Positions 1 through 9,170 are shown, counted from the stretch's first letter. The stretch is DNA of 64,000 bases from an uncultured Oscillospiraceae bacterium (GCA_905192745.1 CAJJLZ010000002.1:120180-184179), one strand, 5' to 3'. Notes: a model not told the origin generated them from the sequence alone. Numbers and translations: made by a program.

Positions 1-1
1 C

Positions 2-2095
2 GTGCGTTCTCTGCGAAAAAACAAGCGGCTCATGACGGTGCTGTTCTCCGCCTTGGCCGCTTTTTCCATTCTTGCGGGAACGGAGGGGCTGGTTTACCGC
101 CCGCTTCAGCAGTGGGATGGGGAGATACTGCATCTGCGGGTGCAGGCCCTCAATTACGCATCCGATCCGGACGACCGGGCCGGTATCGGGGTAAAGGTGT
201 TGGAGGGCGCGCTGCCAAAAGGAACCAGTCTCGCGCTGAACGCCGGCTTTTGGGGGATCGACTGTGCGCCCTACGATATTCTGGAAGGGGATTTCCGCGT
301 TTTTTCGGAGCGGGAAAACGGAGACGAGGGGATGGGCAGCTATGCCAAATCTCTGGGTATCCGGCTGGATATCGTCCCCGCCGATTACGACGGGGAGGAA
401 ACGGTGACGGTGAGTCCGCCGGAATCCCGGCCTCTGATGTACTATGTCCAGACCCTTCGCCGCAGCGCTCGGCTGGCAATCCTGTCTCAGCCGGGGGCGG
501 AGGATGTGCAGGACGTGATGGCCGGTATGGCTTTCGGCTTCAAAAGCGGCATTCCGGTGGAGATCACCCGGATGTTCCGCGGGCTGGGCGTTTCCCATCT
601 GCTGGCGGTATCCGGACTGCACACCGCCCTGCTCGCGCAGGTGCTGCTGGCGTTTCTCCGGTTTCTGAAGGTTCCGCGGAGGGCCGCGCCCCTGATGACC
701 GCGGGCTTTGTCCTGCTGTTCGTGGCGCTGACCGGCTTTACTCCGTCGGCGGTGCGGGCCGGGGTGATGAGTATGGTACTGCTGGTGGGGCTCGCGGTCG
801 GCCGGGAGCCGGACAGCCTCAATTCGCTGGGGTTGGCCCTGCTGGTCATCACCCTGCCCAATCCTTACGCGGTGTGTGATGTGGGGCTGCTGCTCTCTGC
901 CGCCGCTACCTTCGGCATCCTCGCCCTGTATCCGCCGATGAAGCGGGCGACGGCCGACCGGCTCCGGGAAAACGGCGGCTTCCGGGCGCTGCTGGCCCGT
1001 CCGGTGGGGGCGGTGACGGTGACGCTGGCGGCCACCCTGCCCACTTTGCCGGTGCTCCTGCTGAACTTCGGAACGCTGTCTCTGATTTCCCCGCTTTCCA
1101 ACCTGCTGATGGTGCCGGTTTCCTCGGTGGTGATGATTGCTTCCTGCTTCGGCGCCTGCTTTTCTCTGGCGGGGATTCCGTTTCTGGCTGAAGCGGCCTT
1201 CTGGGTTGGAAAAACGGCGGCCCGTCTGCTTTTGCTGATCGGTCGGGGCCTTTATTCCCTGCCGGTAACGGCGGTGGACGCCGACCGGCTTTTCCTGCTG
1301 TTCTGTATCCCGGCGGGGTTGGCGCTGGTCGTTCTCGGCGCCCATCTGCTTGGACGGCGGGGGATGCGGGCCATGGCGCTTTGGGCGGTGATCGCCCTGC
1401 TTGGCGGAACGGCGGCGAACGGGCTGTTTATGAAAGGGGTCACCACCCTCACCGTCCTGCAGTCGGACGGATCGGCCGCCGTGCTGTTGGAACGGGAGGG
1501 CCGGTACGGCGTAGTGGTGATAGGGGACGAGGACGCGAGCAAGGCGGCGGCCCGGGCTCTCCGGAATATTCCCGCCGCGTCGGTGGATTTTCTTCTGCTG
1601 GCCGATCTTGACGGAGGCGGCGCGTTCGCTTCTCCACTGATTACCAACGCGGCGGAGGTCGATACCCTCATTACCGTCCGGGAGGGAGAACACCGGCTCA
1701 CAGCCGGGGCGCTCCCGGTGCAGGGACAAACGCTGTATCTGGACGACGGCCCGGTGCTTTTCTGGAACGACTGCCGGGCGCAGAGGCTGGAGGGCGGTTT
1801 TCTCCGCCTGACGCTGGGAAAAACCCGGGTTCTGCTCTGTCCGGCGGCGGGGGACGCGTCGGCTCTGAACCCCGACGCGCGGCTGACCAATCTGGCGGTC
1901 TATACCGGGAATGCGCCCCGGAATATCGGTGCGATTACGGCGCAGGCGGCGGTGCTCGCCTGCGATGAAACCATGCTTTCCTACACGATGAAGGGCATAC
2001 CGCAGGACGCGTATTCCACCCGGGCGGCGGCGCGCGGGGACGTGACCATCCGCACCCGGGGTCAGGGGGACGCGGCGTTTGAACGGCTTTCCTGA
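2..2095 (+). CDS. comEC: ComEC/Rec2-type competence DNA channel (5' end at window edge)
   Basis: Polytopic membrane protein that in competent bacteria carries single-stranded DNA across the membrane. About 697 residues are visible from a GTG at base 2; the true start may lie outside the window. A hydrophobic N-terminal segment is followed by the competence domain, marked by the loop LLAVSGLHTAL near residue 200 and by many membrane segments to about residue 480. The C-terminal ~210 residues occupy the place of the metallo-beta-lactamase domain but lack a HxHxDH metal site (the region reads LLADLDGGGA), so that part looks non-catalytic. It is followed 15 bases later by holA, a common clostridial arrangement. 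Family assignment is firm; the exact start is not. Confidence 0.9.
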   Translation: MRSLRKNKRLMTVLFSALAAFSILAGTEGLVYRPLQQWDGEILHLRVQALNYASDPDDRAGIGVKVLEGALPKGTSLALNAGFWGIDCAPYDILEGDFRVFSERENGDEGMGSYAKSLGIRLDIVPADYDGEETVTVSPPESRPLMYYVQTLRRSARLAILSQPGAEDVQDVMAGMAFGFKSGIPVEITRMFRGLGVSHLLAVSGLHTALLAQVLLAFLRFLKVPRRAAPLMTAGFVLLFVALTGFTPSAVRAGVMSMVLLVGLAVGREPDSLNSLGLALLVITLPNPYAVCDVGLLLSAAATFGILALYPPMKRATADRLRENGGFRALLARPVGAVTVTLAATLPTLPVLLLNFGTLSLISPLSNLLMVPVSSVVMIASCFGACFSLAGIPFLAEAAFWVGKTAARLLLLIGRGLYSLPVTAVDADRLFLLFCIPAGLALVVLGAHLLGRRGMRAMALWAVIALLGGTAANGLFMKGVTTLTVLQSDGSAAVLLEREGRYGVVVIGDEDASKAAARALRNIPAASVDFLLLADLDGGGAFASPLITNAAEVDTLITVREGEHRLTAGALPVQGQTLYLDDGPVLFWNDCRAQRLEGGFLRLTLGKTRVLLCPAAGDASALNPDARLTNLAVYTGNAPRNIGAITAQAAVLACDETMLSYTMKGIPQDAYSTRAAARGDVTIRTRGQGDAAFERLS

Positions 2096-2110
2096 AAGGG
2101 GGAACGGACG

Positions 2111-3160
2111 ATGCAGATCACCGAAAACGAACTGAAAAAGCAACTGAAGGCCGGGGAGCTTGCGCGGGTCTATTTTCTCTACGGGGAGGAAAGCTATCTC
2201 ACCTCCCACTATGCTTCTCAGATCGCGGCAAAGGCGGCGGGAGATTCTGCGCTGGCGGAATTTAATCTCCAGAAATTTGACGGGCAGTCCTGCACGGCGG
2301 AGGAAATTGAGGACGCGGCGGAGGCTCTCCCGGTAATGGCCGACCGAAAATGCGTGACGGTGCGGGATTTCGACATAGCGGCGGGCGGCGCGTCGGCGCA
2401 GGAAAAGCTGCTTGCGCTTGTAAAGGACCCGCCGGAAGGCTGCGTGCTGATTTTCTGGCTGGACGCGGTGGAGGCCGACGTGAAGAAAAACGCCAAGTGG
2501 AAGGCGTTCCTCGCGGCGGTGGATAAGAGCGGCGCGGCAGTCAGCTTTCCCCGGAAAACGGCGGGGGATATTGTGAAGCTGCTGTGCAGCGGCGCGGCGC
2601 GGAGAGGCTGTTCCCTCAGCCCGGACAACGCCCGCCGGATGATCGAGCGCTGCGGCGGCGATCTGAACCTTCTGCTGGGGGAGCTGGACAAGCTCTCCGC
2701 CTATGCGGATGGACGGGAGATTACCCGGGAGGATATTGAGACCCTCGGGGTACAGAATTTGGAGGCCTCGGTGTTCGATCTGTCCAAGGCGCTGCTGCAG
2801 GGCAGCTATACCAAGGCGTACCAGATCATCCACCGTCTGTTCGTCATGCGGGAGGAGCCGGTGGCGATTCTTGCCGTCCTGTCCAACGCCTATGCCGATC
2901 TGTACCGCGCGAAGGTAGCACGGGCGGCGGGGGAACAGGCGGAAAGCCTGACGGCGGTGTTTGCCTACCGGGGAAAGGAGTTCCGGCTGCGGAACGCGGC
3001 CAGAGACAGTGCGTCCATCCCCCTGCCGGTGCTGCGGGAGAGTCTGGAAACGCTGGCCGCCGCCGACCGGATGCTGAAATCCTCCCGCACCGATAAGCGG
3101 GTGATGCTGGAACAGACGGCGGCAAAGCTTATCCTGTTGTCCCGCACGGGCGGGCGCTGA
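2111..3160 (+). CDS. holA: DNA polymerase III delta subunit
   Basis: Clamp-loader delta subunit (349 residues), which opens the beta sliding clamp. The N-terminus carries the YFLYGEESYLTSHY-type start of the domain I AAA+ fold typical of Firmicute HolA, followed by the characteristic LLLGELDKLSAYA region near residues 190-200. Length matches the family. The ATG follows a GGGGGAACGG purine-rich ribosome site and lies just after comEC, so the two are probably co-transcribed. Confidence 0.92.
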   Translation: MQITENELKKQLKAGELARVYFLYGEESYLTSHYASQIAAKAAGDSALAEFNLQKFDGQSCTAEEIEDAAEALPVMADRKCVTVRDFDIAAGGASAQEKLLALVKDPPEGCVLIFWLDAVEADVKKNAKWKAFLAAVDKSGAAVSFPRKTAGDIVKLLCSGAARRGCSLSPDNARRMIERCGGDLNLLLGELDKLSAYADGREITREDIETLGVQNLEASVFDLSKALLQGSYTKAYQIIHRLFVMREEPVAILAVLSNAYADLYRAKVARAAGEQAESLTAVFAYRGKEFRLRNAARDSASIPLPVLRESLETLAAADRMLKSSRTDKRVMLEQTAAKLILLSRTGGR

Positions 3161-3211
3161 CCGGAAAGGTGACGTTGGCCATGCGGAATGCACAGAGAGG
3201 GGGCGGGACGG

Positions 3212-3910
3212 ATGCTCCGGGTACGCGAGGCAATCGTAGTGGAAGGAAAGTATGACAAAATCCGGCTGGAGTCAGTGGTGGACGGGCTGATTATCGAGAC
3301 GAACGGCTTCGGCATCTTCCGGGACCGGGAGCAGATGGCGCTCCTCCGGCGGCTGGCGGCGGAGCGGGGGCTGCTGATATTGACCGACAGCGACGCGGCC
3401 GGTTTCGTCATTCGAAACCATCTGGCGGGGAGCATCCCGCCGGAGCAGATAAAGCACGCCTTTATTCCCGAGATTCGGGGGAAGGAGAGGAGGAAGTCCG
3501 CTCCCTCCAAAGAGGGGCTGCTCGGTGTGGAGGGGATGGACGCCGACGCACTGCGGAAAGCCCTTCTCCGCGCGGGGGTTACTCTGCTGGAGAAAGAGGA
3601 GGAGGCTGCGCCGTCCGGCGGAGGGGAAGCGCTCACGCGGCTGGACCTCTATGAGGCGGGGCTGACCGGCGGCCCGGGCAGCGCGGCCCGGCGGGAACGG
3701 CTGCTGCAACGGTTGGGACTTCCGAGGAAGCTGTCCACATCCCGCCTGCTGGCGGTGATTGGCTCTGCTCTGAGCCGGGAGGAGCTTTTCTGTTTGGTCG
3801 GTGAATTGTCGGAGGCGGCGGAACAGAACGGGAAAAAGGAAGAAAACGGGGATGAATCGGATTCGGTTTGTTGGGATTCCCCGGCGGAAAAGAAAATTAC
3901 AGGAAAATAG
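3212..3910 (+). CDS. rnmV: RNase M5-like Toprim ribonuclease
   Basis: Toprim-domain protein of 232 residues related to ribonuclease M5, which matures 5S rRNA in Firmicutes. The N-terminus reads MLRVREAIVVEGKYD with the Toprim glutamate, and LTDSDAAG supplies the acidic DxD pair near residue 58. The ATG at 3212 is preferred to an in-frame ATG at 3188 because it aligns with family starts and has a GGGGGCGGGACGG site upstream. It is longer than most RNase M5 proteins (about 180 residues), with a charged C-terminal extension. The usual partner ksgA does not follow; a tRNA gene does. Confidence 0.82.
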   Translation: MLRVREAIVVEGKYDKIRLESVVDGLIIETNGFGIFRDREQMALLRRLAAERGLLILTDSDAAGFVIRNHLAGSIPPEQIKHAFIPEIRGKERRKSAPSKEGLLGVEGMDADALRKALLRAGVTLLEKEEEAAPSGGGEALTRLDLYEAGLTGGPGSAARRERLLQRLGLPRKLSTSRLLAVIGSALSREELFCLVGELSEAAEQNGKKEENGDESDSVCWDSPAEKKITGK

Positions 3911-3919
3911 AAAAAGGGC

Positions 3920-3948
3920 TTGCTTTTTTTTTGAGGATGCTATATAAT
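3920..3948 (+). promoter_or_regulatory. Sigma-A promoter of tRNA-fMet
   Basis: TTGCTT, a 17-base spacer and a perfect TATAAT at 3943-3948. Transcription would begin about 25 bases before the tRNA. Confidence 0.75.
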
Positions 3949-3978
3949 AGCAAAGCACCCCAAAAAGGGGAACGACAT

Positions 3979-4055
<77 letters not shown>

Positions 4056-4059
4056 TAGG

Positions 4060-4094
4060 AAAACCTTACTATCTCCGGATAGTAAGGTTTTTTT
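4060..4094 (+). terminator. Rho-independent terminator after tRNA-fMet
   Basis: A 13-base perfect stem (AAAACCTTACTAT with its complement) around CTCCGG, ending in a T run. Confidence 0.9.
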
Positions 4095-4295
4095 ATGTAA
4101 AAGTATCATTATTAAGCACTACGGCAAAGAGTACCGTTGATTTGACGATGTATGAGACGGTTATCAAAGAAGCGGATGGGAAATTGGTTGTCGCGGCGGC
4201 CGGGTGGCTCTGCTGCGGTGAGTATAAATGGGTATAAAAACGTCTGTGGGAGAAAGACTGTTCTGGAAAGTGATTTTTCCCGGGAGGACGTTGTG

Positions 4296-5186
4296 ATGAG
4301 CGGAAGAATAAGAGAAAGGGAATATTTTTGCGGCTGGTATTTTAAATGTCAGTCGGAAGAGGAAAGTGTGGCTGTTATTCCGGCTGTTCATACGGTAGGG
4401 GGGAGGCAAACCGGCTCCATTCAGTTGATTACCGGAGAAAAAAGCTGGAATTGTCCTTTTCCGTCTCTCGACGGACAGATTCCGATCCACAGGATCCACA
4501 GGAACCGTCCTTGCGCCAGGCTGGAAGAGAATGTTTTCTCTGAAAACGGCATTCGTCTGAACCTGCATACGGGAACCCTTTCCGCCACCGGTTCCCTCCG
4601 TTTTGGAAAGCCTTCTCCGATTTGTTACGATATTATGGGACCGTTTTGCTGCATCCCTTTCATGGAGTGCAGGCATCGTGTTTTCAGTATGCGGCACACG
4701 GTGGACGGCCGGCTGCAGGTGAATGGGAAAACCTATTGCTTTGAAAACGGCGTGGGCTATATCGAGGGCGATCAGGGGCGATCCTTCCCCAAACAATATA
4801 TGTGGACGCAGTGCTGCTTTGACGGCGGGTCCCTGATGCTCGCGACCGCCGAAATTCCGCTGGGGCCGGTTCGTTTCACCGGGGTGATCGGCGTCATACA
4901 GCTTCATGGCAGGGAGTACCGTCTTGCCACTTATCTGGGCGCGAAAGTTGTGTGTATCCGAAACCATGAGGCGGTTATCCGACAAGGAGATTTGACAATG
5001 ACCGTGACATGGCCGGACCGGCTTTCTCATCCGCTTCAGGCCCCGACGGACGGCGCCATGACGAGGACGATTCGGGAAAACGTCGTTTGTCGCGCTCGTT
5101 ATCAGCTTCGCAGGAAGAACCATATTCTGTTCGACTTTGAAACTTCAGAGGCTTCCTTTGAGTATGAGTACAACGGAGGAGAATGA
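4296..5186 (+). CDS. Tocopherol cyclase-like (lipocalin-fold) protein
   Basis: A 296-residue protein of the family named for plant tocopherol cyclase (VTE1), which occurs in many Clostridia where its substrate is unknown. The signature is visible as GYIEGDQGRSFPKQYMWTQC-like residues near 160-180, together with GPFCCIPFMECRH and an FCGWYFKCQ start. ATG 4296 is chosen over an in-frame ATG at 4152 because GGGAGG sits at 4280-4285 and the family homology starts here. No signal peptide or membrane segment is seen, so a cytoplasmic location is inferred. It stands alone between the tRNA terminator and a repeat block. Confidence 0.8.
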   Translation: MSGRIREREYFCGWYFKCQSEEESVAVIPAVHTVGGRQTGSIQLITGEKSWNCPFPSLDGQIPIHRIHRNRPCARLEENVFSENGIRLNLHTGTLSATGSLRFGKPSPICYDIMGPFCCIPFMECRHRVFSMRHTVDGRLQVNGKTYCFENGVGYIEGDQGRSFPKQYMWTQCCFDGGSLMLATAEIPLGPVRFTGVIGVIQLHGREYRLATYLGAKVVCIRNHEAVIRQGDLTMTVTWPDRLSHPLQAPTDGAMTRTIRENVVCRARYQLRRKNHILFDFETSEASFEYEYNGGE

Positions 5187-5332
5187 ACGCGGCGCTGAAA
5201 GCGCGAGGGCAGCCGTGCGAGAGAAAAGCATACGGAGAAACCTCGCGGCCGGCAGGACTGCGAGGTCGCTTCGTTTGTGGGGAAACTCCCTGCGCCGCCG
5301 AAGGAACGCCTTCCGCGTTGCGGTGAAACTTT

Positions 5333-5363
5333 ACAGAACTGTAGTAAATTGTTACAGTTCTGT
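5333..5363. repeat. Perfect 11-base inverted repeat
   Basis: ACAGAACTGTA and TACAGTTCTGT separated by 9 bases, in the non-coding stretch 5187-5644. No T run follows, so it is not an obvious terminator. It lies just upstream of the first of three promoter-like boxes. Confidence 0.7.
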
Positions 5364-5400
5364 TGTTGGCGCTTCGCCGTCGGGTCTGATATAATATTGT

Positions 5401-5490
5401 CAGGGAGAAATGCGAAAGCATTTCTCGGTAGCGCCGCTAACAAAGGCTCGCATAGAATTTGGCTGGGCGGCGTTATGGTATAATGACGTT
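5401..5490 (+). repeat. Tandem intergenic repeat, unit 1
   Basis: An 89-base unit with a 9-bp hairpin (GAGAAATGC and GCATTTCTC around a GAAA tetraloop), a second inverted repeat (TAGCGCCGC with GCGGCGTTA), and an extended -10 box TGGTATAAT ending at 5484. A further TGATATAAT box at 5387-5395 sits exactly 89 bases before the box of this unit. Confidence 0.85.
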
Positions 5491-5580
5491 CAGGAGAAAT
5501 GCGAAAGCATTTCTCGGTAGCGCCGCTAACAAAGGCTCGCACAGAACTAATCCGGGCGGCGCTATGGTATAATGGCAATA
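5491..5580 (+). repeat. Tandem intergenic repeat, unit 2 with putative promoter
   Basis: Second copy of the 89-base unit. The GAAA-capped hairpin is identical, and the second inverted repeat is now a perfect 9-base match (TAGCGCCGC and GCGGCGCTA), the differences between copies lying mainly in the loop. It ends in the extended -10 box TGGTATAAT (to 5573), about 70 bases upstream of the LCP-like start, and may drive that gene. Confidence 0.85.
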
Positions 5581-5644
5581 GAAGTTGTTCTGCCGGCAAG
5601 GCGCCCCAATGGACGGCGCCGCCATTGCAAAGGGAGGCAAAACC

Positions 5645-6568
5645 ATGGCGCTTTTCGAAAAGAAGAAGAAAAAGGGGCGAGTCAGCAACGCGGTGGTGTT
5701 TCTGCTGGCCTTTATCCTGTTTTTGCTTGTGTTCGGCGGCCTTTGCCTGTGGGCGGTGGTAAAGATCAACGAGGAACGCCGGGCAAACGATTCCTCCGTG
5801 GTCAGTCTGATCGATTCCTCCGGCCGGGGGACGGATTTTGATGAGAGCGATGTTCGCCGTCTGCTGATTATCACGGTAGACGACGGGGAAGCGCAGGGCT
5901 TTGTGGCCGTCCGGGCCGATCCCGCCCGTGCCCGGATGGGAGCGGCGGCTTTTTCGCGGGATATGGTGGTGGACTATGAGGTGAACGAGGTCCGGCTGTT
6001 TGAGCTGTATGCCTCCAAGGGAGCGGTGGTGACGAAAACGGCGCTGGAAAAAGCCAGCGGCATTTCTTTTGACAATTACGCGGTTATCCGCTATGACAAC
6101 ATTGCCAAGGCGGTGGACTATTTTGAACAGGGCCTGATTTTCAAACTCACCGAAAATCTGAACTATCAGGGAGACGGTCTCTCTATCCGGCTGGACGGCG
6201 GGATGAAAACGCTGAGCGCCTCCCAGACGTTGGATATCCTTCGGTATCCTTCATGGCACGGCGGGCGCAAGCAGCGGGCGGACGTACAGGCGCAGGTGAC
6301 GGCCGCGCTGATTAATCAGTATATGCGCGCCAGCCGGGCCGATAAGGCGGATGCGGATTTCAGCGCGTTGGTAAACCTTGTGAAATCGGATATTCTGGTT
6401 TCTCATTATAATGCGGCAAAGCCCGGACTGACCTATCTGGCTTCCCGGAATAACGGGGATCTCTGTCAGGTCCTTTCGGTGGAAGGCGAGTATCAGGGGA
6501 GCGGGGACGCCCTTCGCTTTTACGCCGCCGACAAGACGTCGGACAAGCTGAAAGCGGCTCTGGAATAA
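5645..6568 (+). CDS. Degenerate LytR-CpsA-Psr (LCP)-like membrane protein
   Basis: A 307-residue protein with a lysine-rich cytoplasmic start, one membrane segment (about residues 15-40) and an extracellular domain. Residues 150-240 read like an LCP core: a FDNYAVIRYDN stretch, a leucine/glycine region, then LSASQTLDILRYPS and a later RADVQAQV. LCP proteins transfer cell-wall glycopolymers to peptidoglycan, but several arginines expected around the pyrophosphate site are missing, so activity is uncertain. ATG 5645 has GGGAGG 9 bases upstream. Terminator follows at 6608. Confidence 0.55.
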   Translation: MALFEKKKKKGRVSNAVVFLLAFILFLLVFGGLCLWAVVKINEERRANDSSVVSLIDSSGRGTDFDESDVRRLLIITVDDGEAQGFVAVRADPARARMGAAAFSRDMVVDYEVNEVRLFELYASKGAVVTKTALEKASGISFDNYAVIRYDNIAKAVDYFEQGLIFKLTENLNYQGDGLSIRLDGGMKTLSASQTLDILRYPSWHGGRKQRADVQAQVTAALINQYMRASRADKADADFSALVNLVKSDILVSHYNAAKPGLTYLASRNNGDLCQVLSVEGEYQGSGDALRFYAADKTSDKLKAALE

Positions 6569-6607
6569 CAGGCGGGTTGGACAATCGCCATAAAAACCGC
6601 GCGCTGC

Positions 6608-6633
6608 CCGCCGCCAAGTTTGGCGGCGGTTTT
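6608..6633 (+). terminator. Rho-independent terminator
   Basis: CCGCCGCCAA pairs with TTGGCGGCGG across a two-base loop, then TTTT. It ends the LCP-like transcript. Confidence 0.8.
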
Positions 6634-6797
6634 CCGCATGGAAAAGTGCTAAAATGAACCGAAATATGTTAAAATAATAAAGGATAGCGAAGGCCGCCGT
6701 TCGGCCTTTGAAAAGTGACTTGCAACAGGAATGCCGCCGGCTTTGGCGGGCGGCAAATCGGAAGGCTTGGGAACGAAAGCCGGAGAGGAGACCGCCG

Positions 6798-8030
6798 TTG
6801 AAAAAACTTCTGGCCGCGCTGCTGGCGGGGCTGCTTCTGATACTTCCCGGCTGTTCTCTGGTCTTTCCGGCAACCGGGGAATCCTCTTCAGGGGAATCCC
6901 CGGGATCGGATGCGTCCGCCAACCGCTATGCGGAGGAATATCGCGGCGGATGGTGCTATCAGCGGCTGAACGACCGGCTGAGGACCGGCTATTCCGAGGT
7001 GTATACCGCGATCCGGGAGGGCTTTGACCGTGACGAGACCGTGACGGTAGCGGACAGCGTGCAGAACGAAGGAAAACAATATCTGGGACTGCGGGTCGAA
7101 CTGTCCGAACCCCTCCACAGCCGGGAGGAAGCGGAAAAGCTGTATACGGCGATCACCTGGGATAACCCCCGTTTTTTCTTTGTGGGGAATACCTACAGCT
7201 ATGAGGGCTACCGTACGGGGGATGTTGACTACTACAATGTATTCTGCCTGGTGTTCACGATGGACGCGCAGGAGCGGGCTGCCGCTTCCCGCCGTCTGGA
7301 AGAGACGGTGGATGAACTGACCGGCTCCCTGCCGCAGAGTTCGTTTGAACGGGAGGTCCTTCTCCACGACCGGCTGGCGGAACGCTGCACCTACGAATCC
7401 CGCGCGACGAACGAGGAGAACCCCGCCGCCGCGTATCCCACGGCGTTTACCGCGTACGGCGCGCTGGTGGAGGGACGGGCGGTGTGCGAGGGATATTCCC
7501 GCGCGATGCAGCTTCTGCTTCATCAGGCGGGGTTGGAGTGTACGCTGGTCAGCGGCACCGATGAAAACCGCGTTTCTCATATGTGGAATATGGTGACGGT
7601 AGATGGCCGAAACTATCATCTTGACCCGACCTGGAACGACAGCGGCGACAGGCTGAGCCATGCCTATTTCAACTTGACCACCGAGGAAATTCTCCGCACC
7701 CATACCATCGATGCGGACAACATCGGGGTGGATACCTGTACGGCGACCGAATCCAACTATTACCGCCGGCTGGGGCTGTTTATCAGCACGGCCAAACGGG
7801 ATGAGATCGCCGCCGTGGTCGCCCGGGAGATATCCCGGGGGAAAACCACGATTGACCTGCGGTTTACTCCGTCCACCTTTGCCAGCGCCCGCCTGTTTGT
7901 CAACAATCACGACCTGCTCACTCAGAAGGTCAACGCCCTGCTGAAAGAGGAGGGCTTGACCATGTGGGAATATGAGGAATATGCGGTCAATGAATTTTAT
8001 CACACCATCGTGATCTATAAAAAAATGTGA
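6798..8030 (+). CDS. Lipoprotein with transglutaminase-like domain
   Basis: A 410-residue predicted lipoprotein. The start is TTG 6798, because GGAGAGGAG lies 7 bases upstream and KKLLAALLAGLLLILPGC immediately follows, giving a signal peptide and lipobox. The transglutaminase-like (papain-fold) core has Cys in AVCEGYSRAMQ, His in VSHMWNMV and Asp in YHLDPTWND, so the Cys-His-Asp triad is complete. Such proteins act at the outer face of the membrane as proteases or cross-linking enzymes of the wall; the substrate cannot be told. The C-terminal ~100 residues have no recognised domain. Confidence 0.8.
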   Translation: MKKLLAALLAGLLLILPGCSLVFPATGESSSGESPGSDASANRYAEEYRGGWCYQRLNDRLRTGYSEVYTAIREGFDRDETVTVADSVQNEGKQYLGLRVELSEPLHSREEAEKLYTAITWDNPRFFFVGNTYSYEGYRTGDVDYYNVFCLVFTMDAQERAAASRRLEETVDELTGSLPQSSFEREVLLHDRLAERCTYESRATNEENPAAAYPTAFTAYGALVEGRAVCEGYSRAMQLLLHQAGLECTLVSGTDENRVSHMWNMVTVDGRNYHLDPTWNDSGDRLSHAYFNLTTEEILRTHTIDADNIGVDTCTATESNYYRRLGLFISTAKRDEIAAVVAREISRGKTTIDLRFTPSTFASARLFVNNHDLLTQKVNALLKEEGLTMWEYEEYAVNEFYHTIVIYKKM

Positions 8031-8283
8031 GCGATATATTTTTGGGATCAGCAAATATTATCTATCTTCTCTGTATTAGATTGATAGATGAGATGCGTTG
8101 TTGTTCGTTTTTCCTTTCTTGTTTTAGAGGACCGCATTCTTTAAAAACGCCTTGTTGGGAAGCGCCCTAAGCTCTCTCTGCTGGTTATCCTTGAAGATGT
8201 TCTAAATGAAATGGGATATATGCTGCGATTTTTAAGAAAAATCGGGTGAGATATAAAAATTTACATTTCATGAGGTGACAAAC

Positions 8284-9099
8284 ATGGAAATACAAGAAGT
8301 GAAAAACTACTATGATGAGAATTGCCAAAAAGAGTGGGAACGTCTTGACAGACATCCGTTTGAATTTATCTTTACTACATATATGATGGATAAATATATC
8401 CATGATGGCGACAAGGTTCTTGATATTGGCGGCGGCCCCGGCAGATATTCAATCTACTATGCGTTGAAAAATTGTGACGTAACCTTAGTTGATTTATCGA
8501 AAGGCAATATCGATTTAGCAAGGCAAAAGGCAAAGGAAAATCATGTCTCTTTCCCTATGATTGTCGGTAATTGTCTGGATATTGATACAATGGATATTGG
8601 TACATATGACCATGTGTTTTTGATGGGTCCGCTTTATCATCTGGTTGATGAAAATGAGCGAAAAAAAGCGGTTAAATTGGCTATGGATAGATTGAAACCC
8701 GGAGGCTTTTTTTACTGTTCTTTTATTTTGGATTTTGCCGGGATAATCTACGACCTTAAAAATGGCCCTGGTTTTTTAGTTGAAGACTTGGGAAGGAAGT
8801 CAACAAAGAAGTTGATTGATTCGATTGTTACAGGTTCAGAATATACAGGCCCCGCGTTCACCTCTGCCTGCTTTTTTAATCAACGGAAAATTGAGCCGTT
8901 TATGAAACAATTTGGGCTGGAAAAGCTCCATTTGTTTGGTCAGGAAGGTATTTTGGCTCTTAATGAAAATCAGGTAAAAGGATTCCCCAAGGAAGAGTAT
9001 GATTTGTGGATTGAAACAGCAAAACGTTTTCTTGACATTCCCGAGTTTTTGGCTTTTTCAGAGCATGCTATGTATATCGGACGCAAGCTGGATACATAA
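8284..9099 (+). CDS. Class I SAM-dependent methyltransferase
   Basis: A 271-residue methyltransferase with SAM-binding motif VLDIGGGPGRYS (about residues 45-56), an acidic VTLVDLS at the end of beta 2, and LKPGGFFYCSF for motif IV/V. The substrate is unknown; a small molecule or antibiotic-like target is as likely as RNA. Codon use is AT-rich (AAA, GAT and TTT dominate), unlike the GC-rich neighbours, and the preceding 250 bases are also AT-rich, suggesting horizontal acquisition. ATG 8284 has GAGGTG 6 bases upstream. Confidence 0.85.
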   Translation: MEIQEVKNYYDENCQKEWERLDRHPFEFIFTTYMMDKYIHDGDKVLDIGGGPGRYSIYYALKNCDVTLVDLSKGNIDLARQKAKENHVSFPMIVGNCLDIDTMDIGTYDHVFLMGPLYHLVDENERKKAVKLAMDRLKPGGFFYCSFILDFAGIIYDLKNGPGFLVEDLGRKSTKKLIDSIVTGSEYTGPAFTSACFFNQRKIEPFMKQFGLEKLHLFGQEGILALNENQVKGFPKEEYDLWIETAKRFLDIPEFLAFSEHAMYIGRKLDT

Positions 9100-9130
9100 A
9101 AACAGCGATCAGGCATGAAAAAAGAGGGAA

Positions 9131-9170
9131 AACATAAGAGCCGACCGGAAATTCGATCGGCTCTTATGTT
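9131..9170. terminator. Bidirectional terminator between methyltransferase and histidine kinase
   Basis: A 14-bp perfect stem, AACATAAGAGCCGA with TCGGCTCTTATGTT, around a 12-base loop. An A run on the left gives the U tract for the minus-strand two-component operon. Confidence 0.85.

Noticed and set aside
4165..4260. Longer start for the tocopherol-cyclase-like protein at ATG 4152
   Set aside because: The extra 48 residues have no family similarity, and a good ribosome site is next to ATG 4296.
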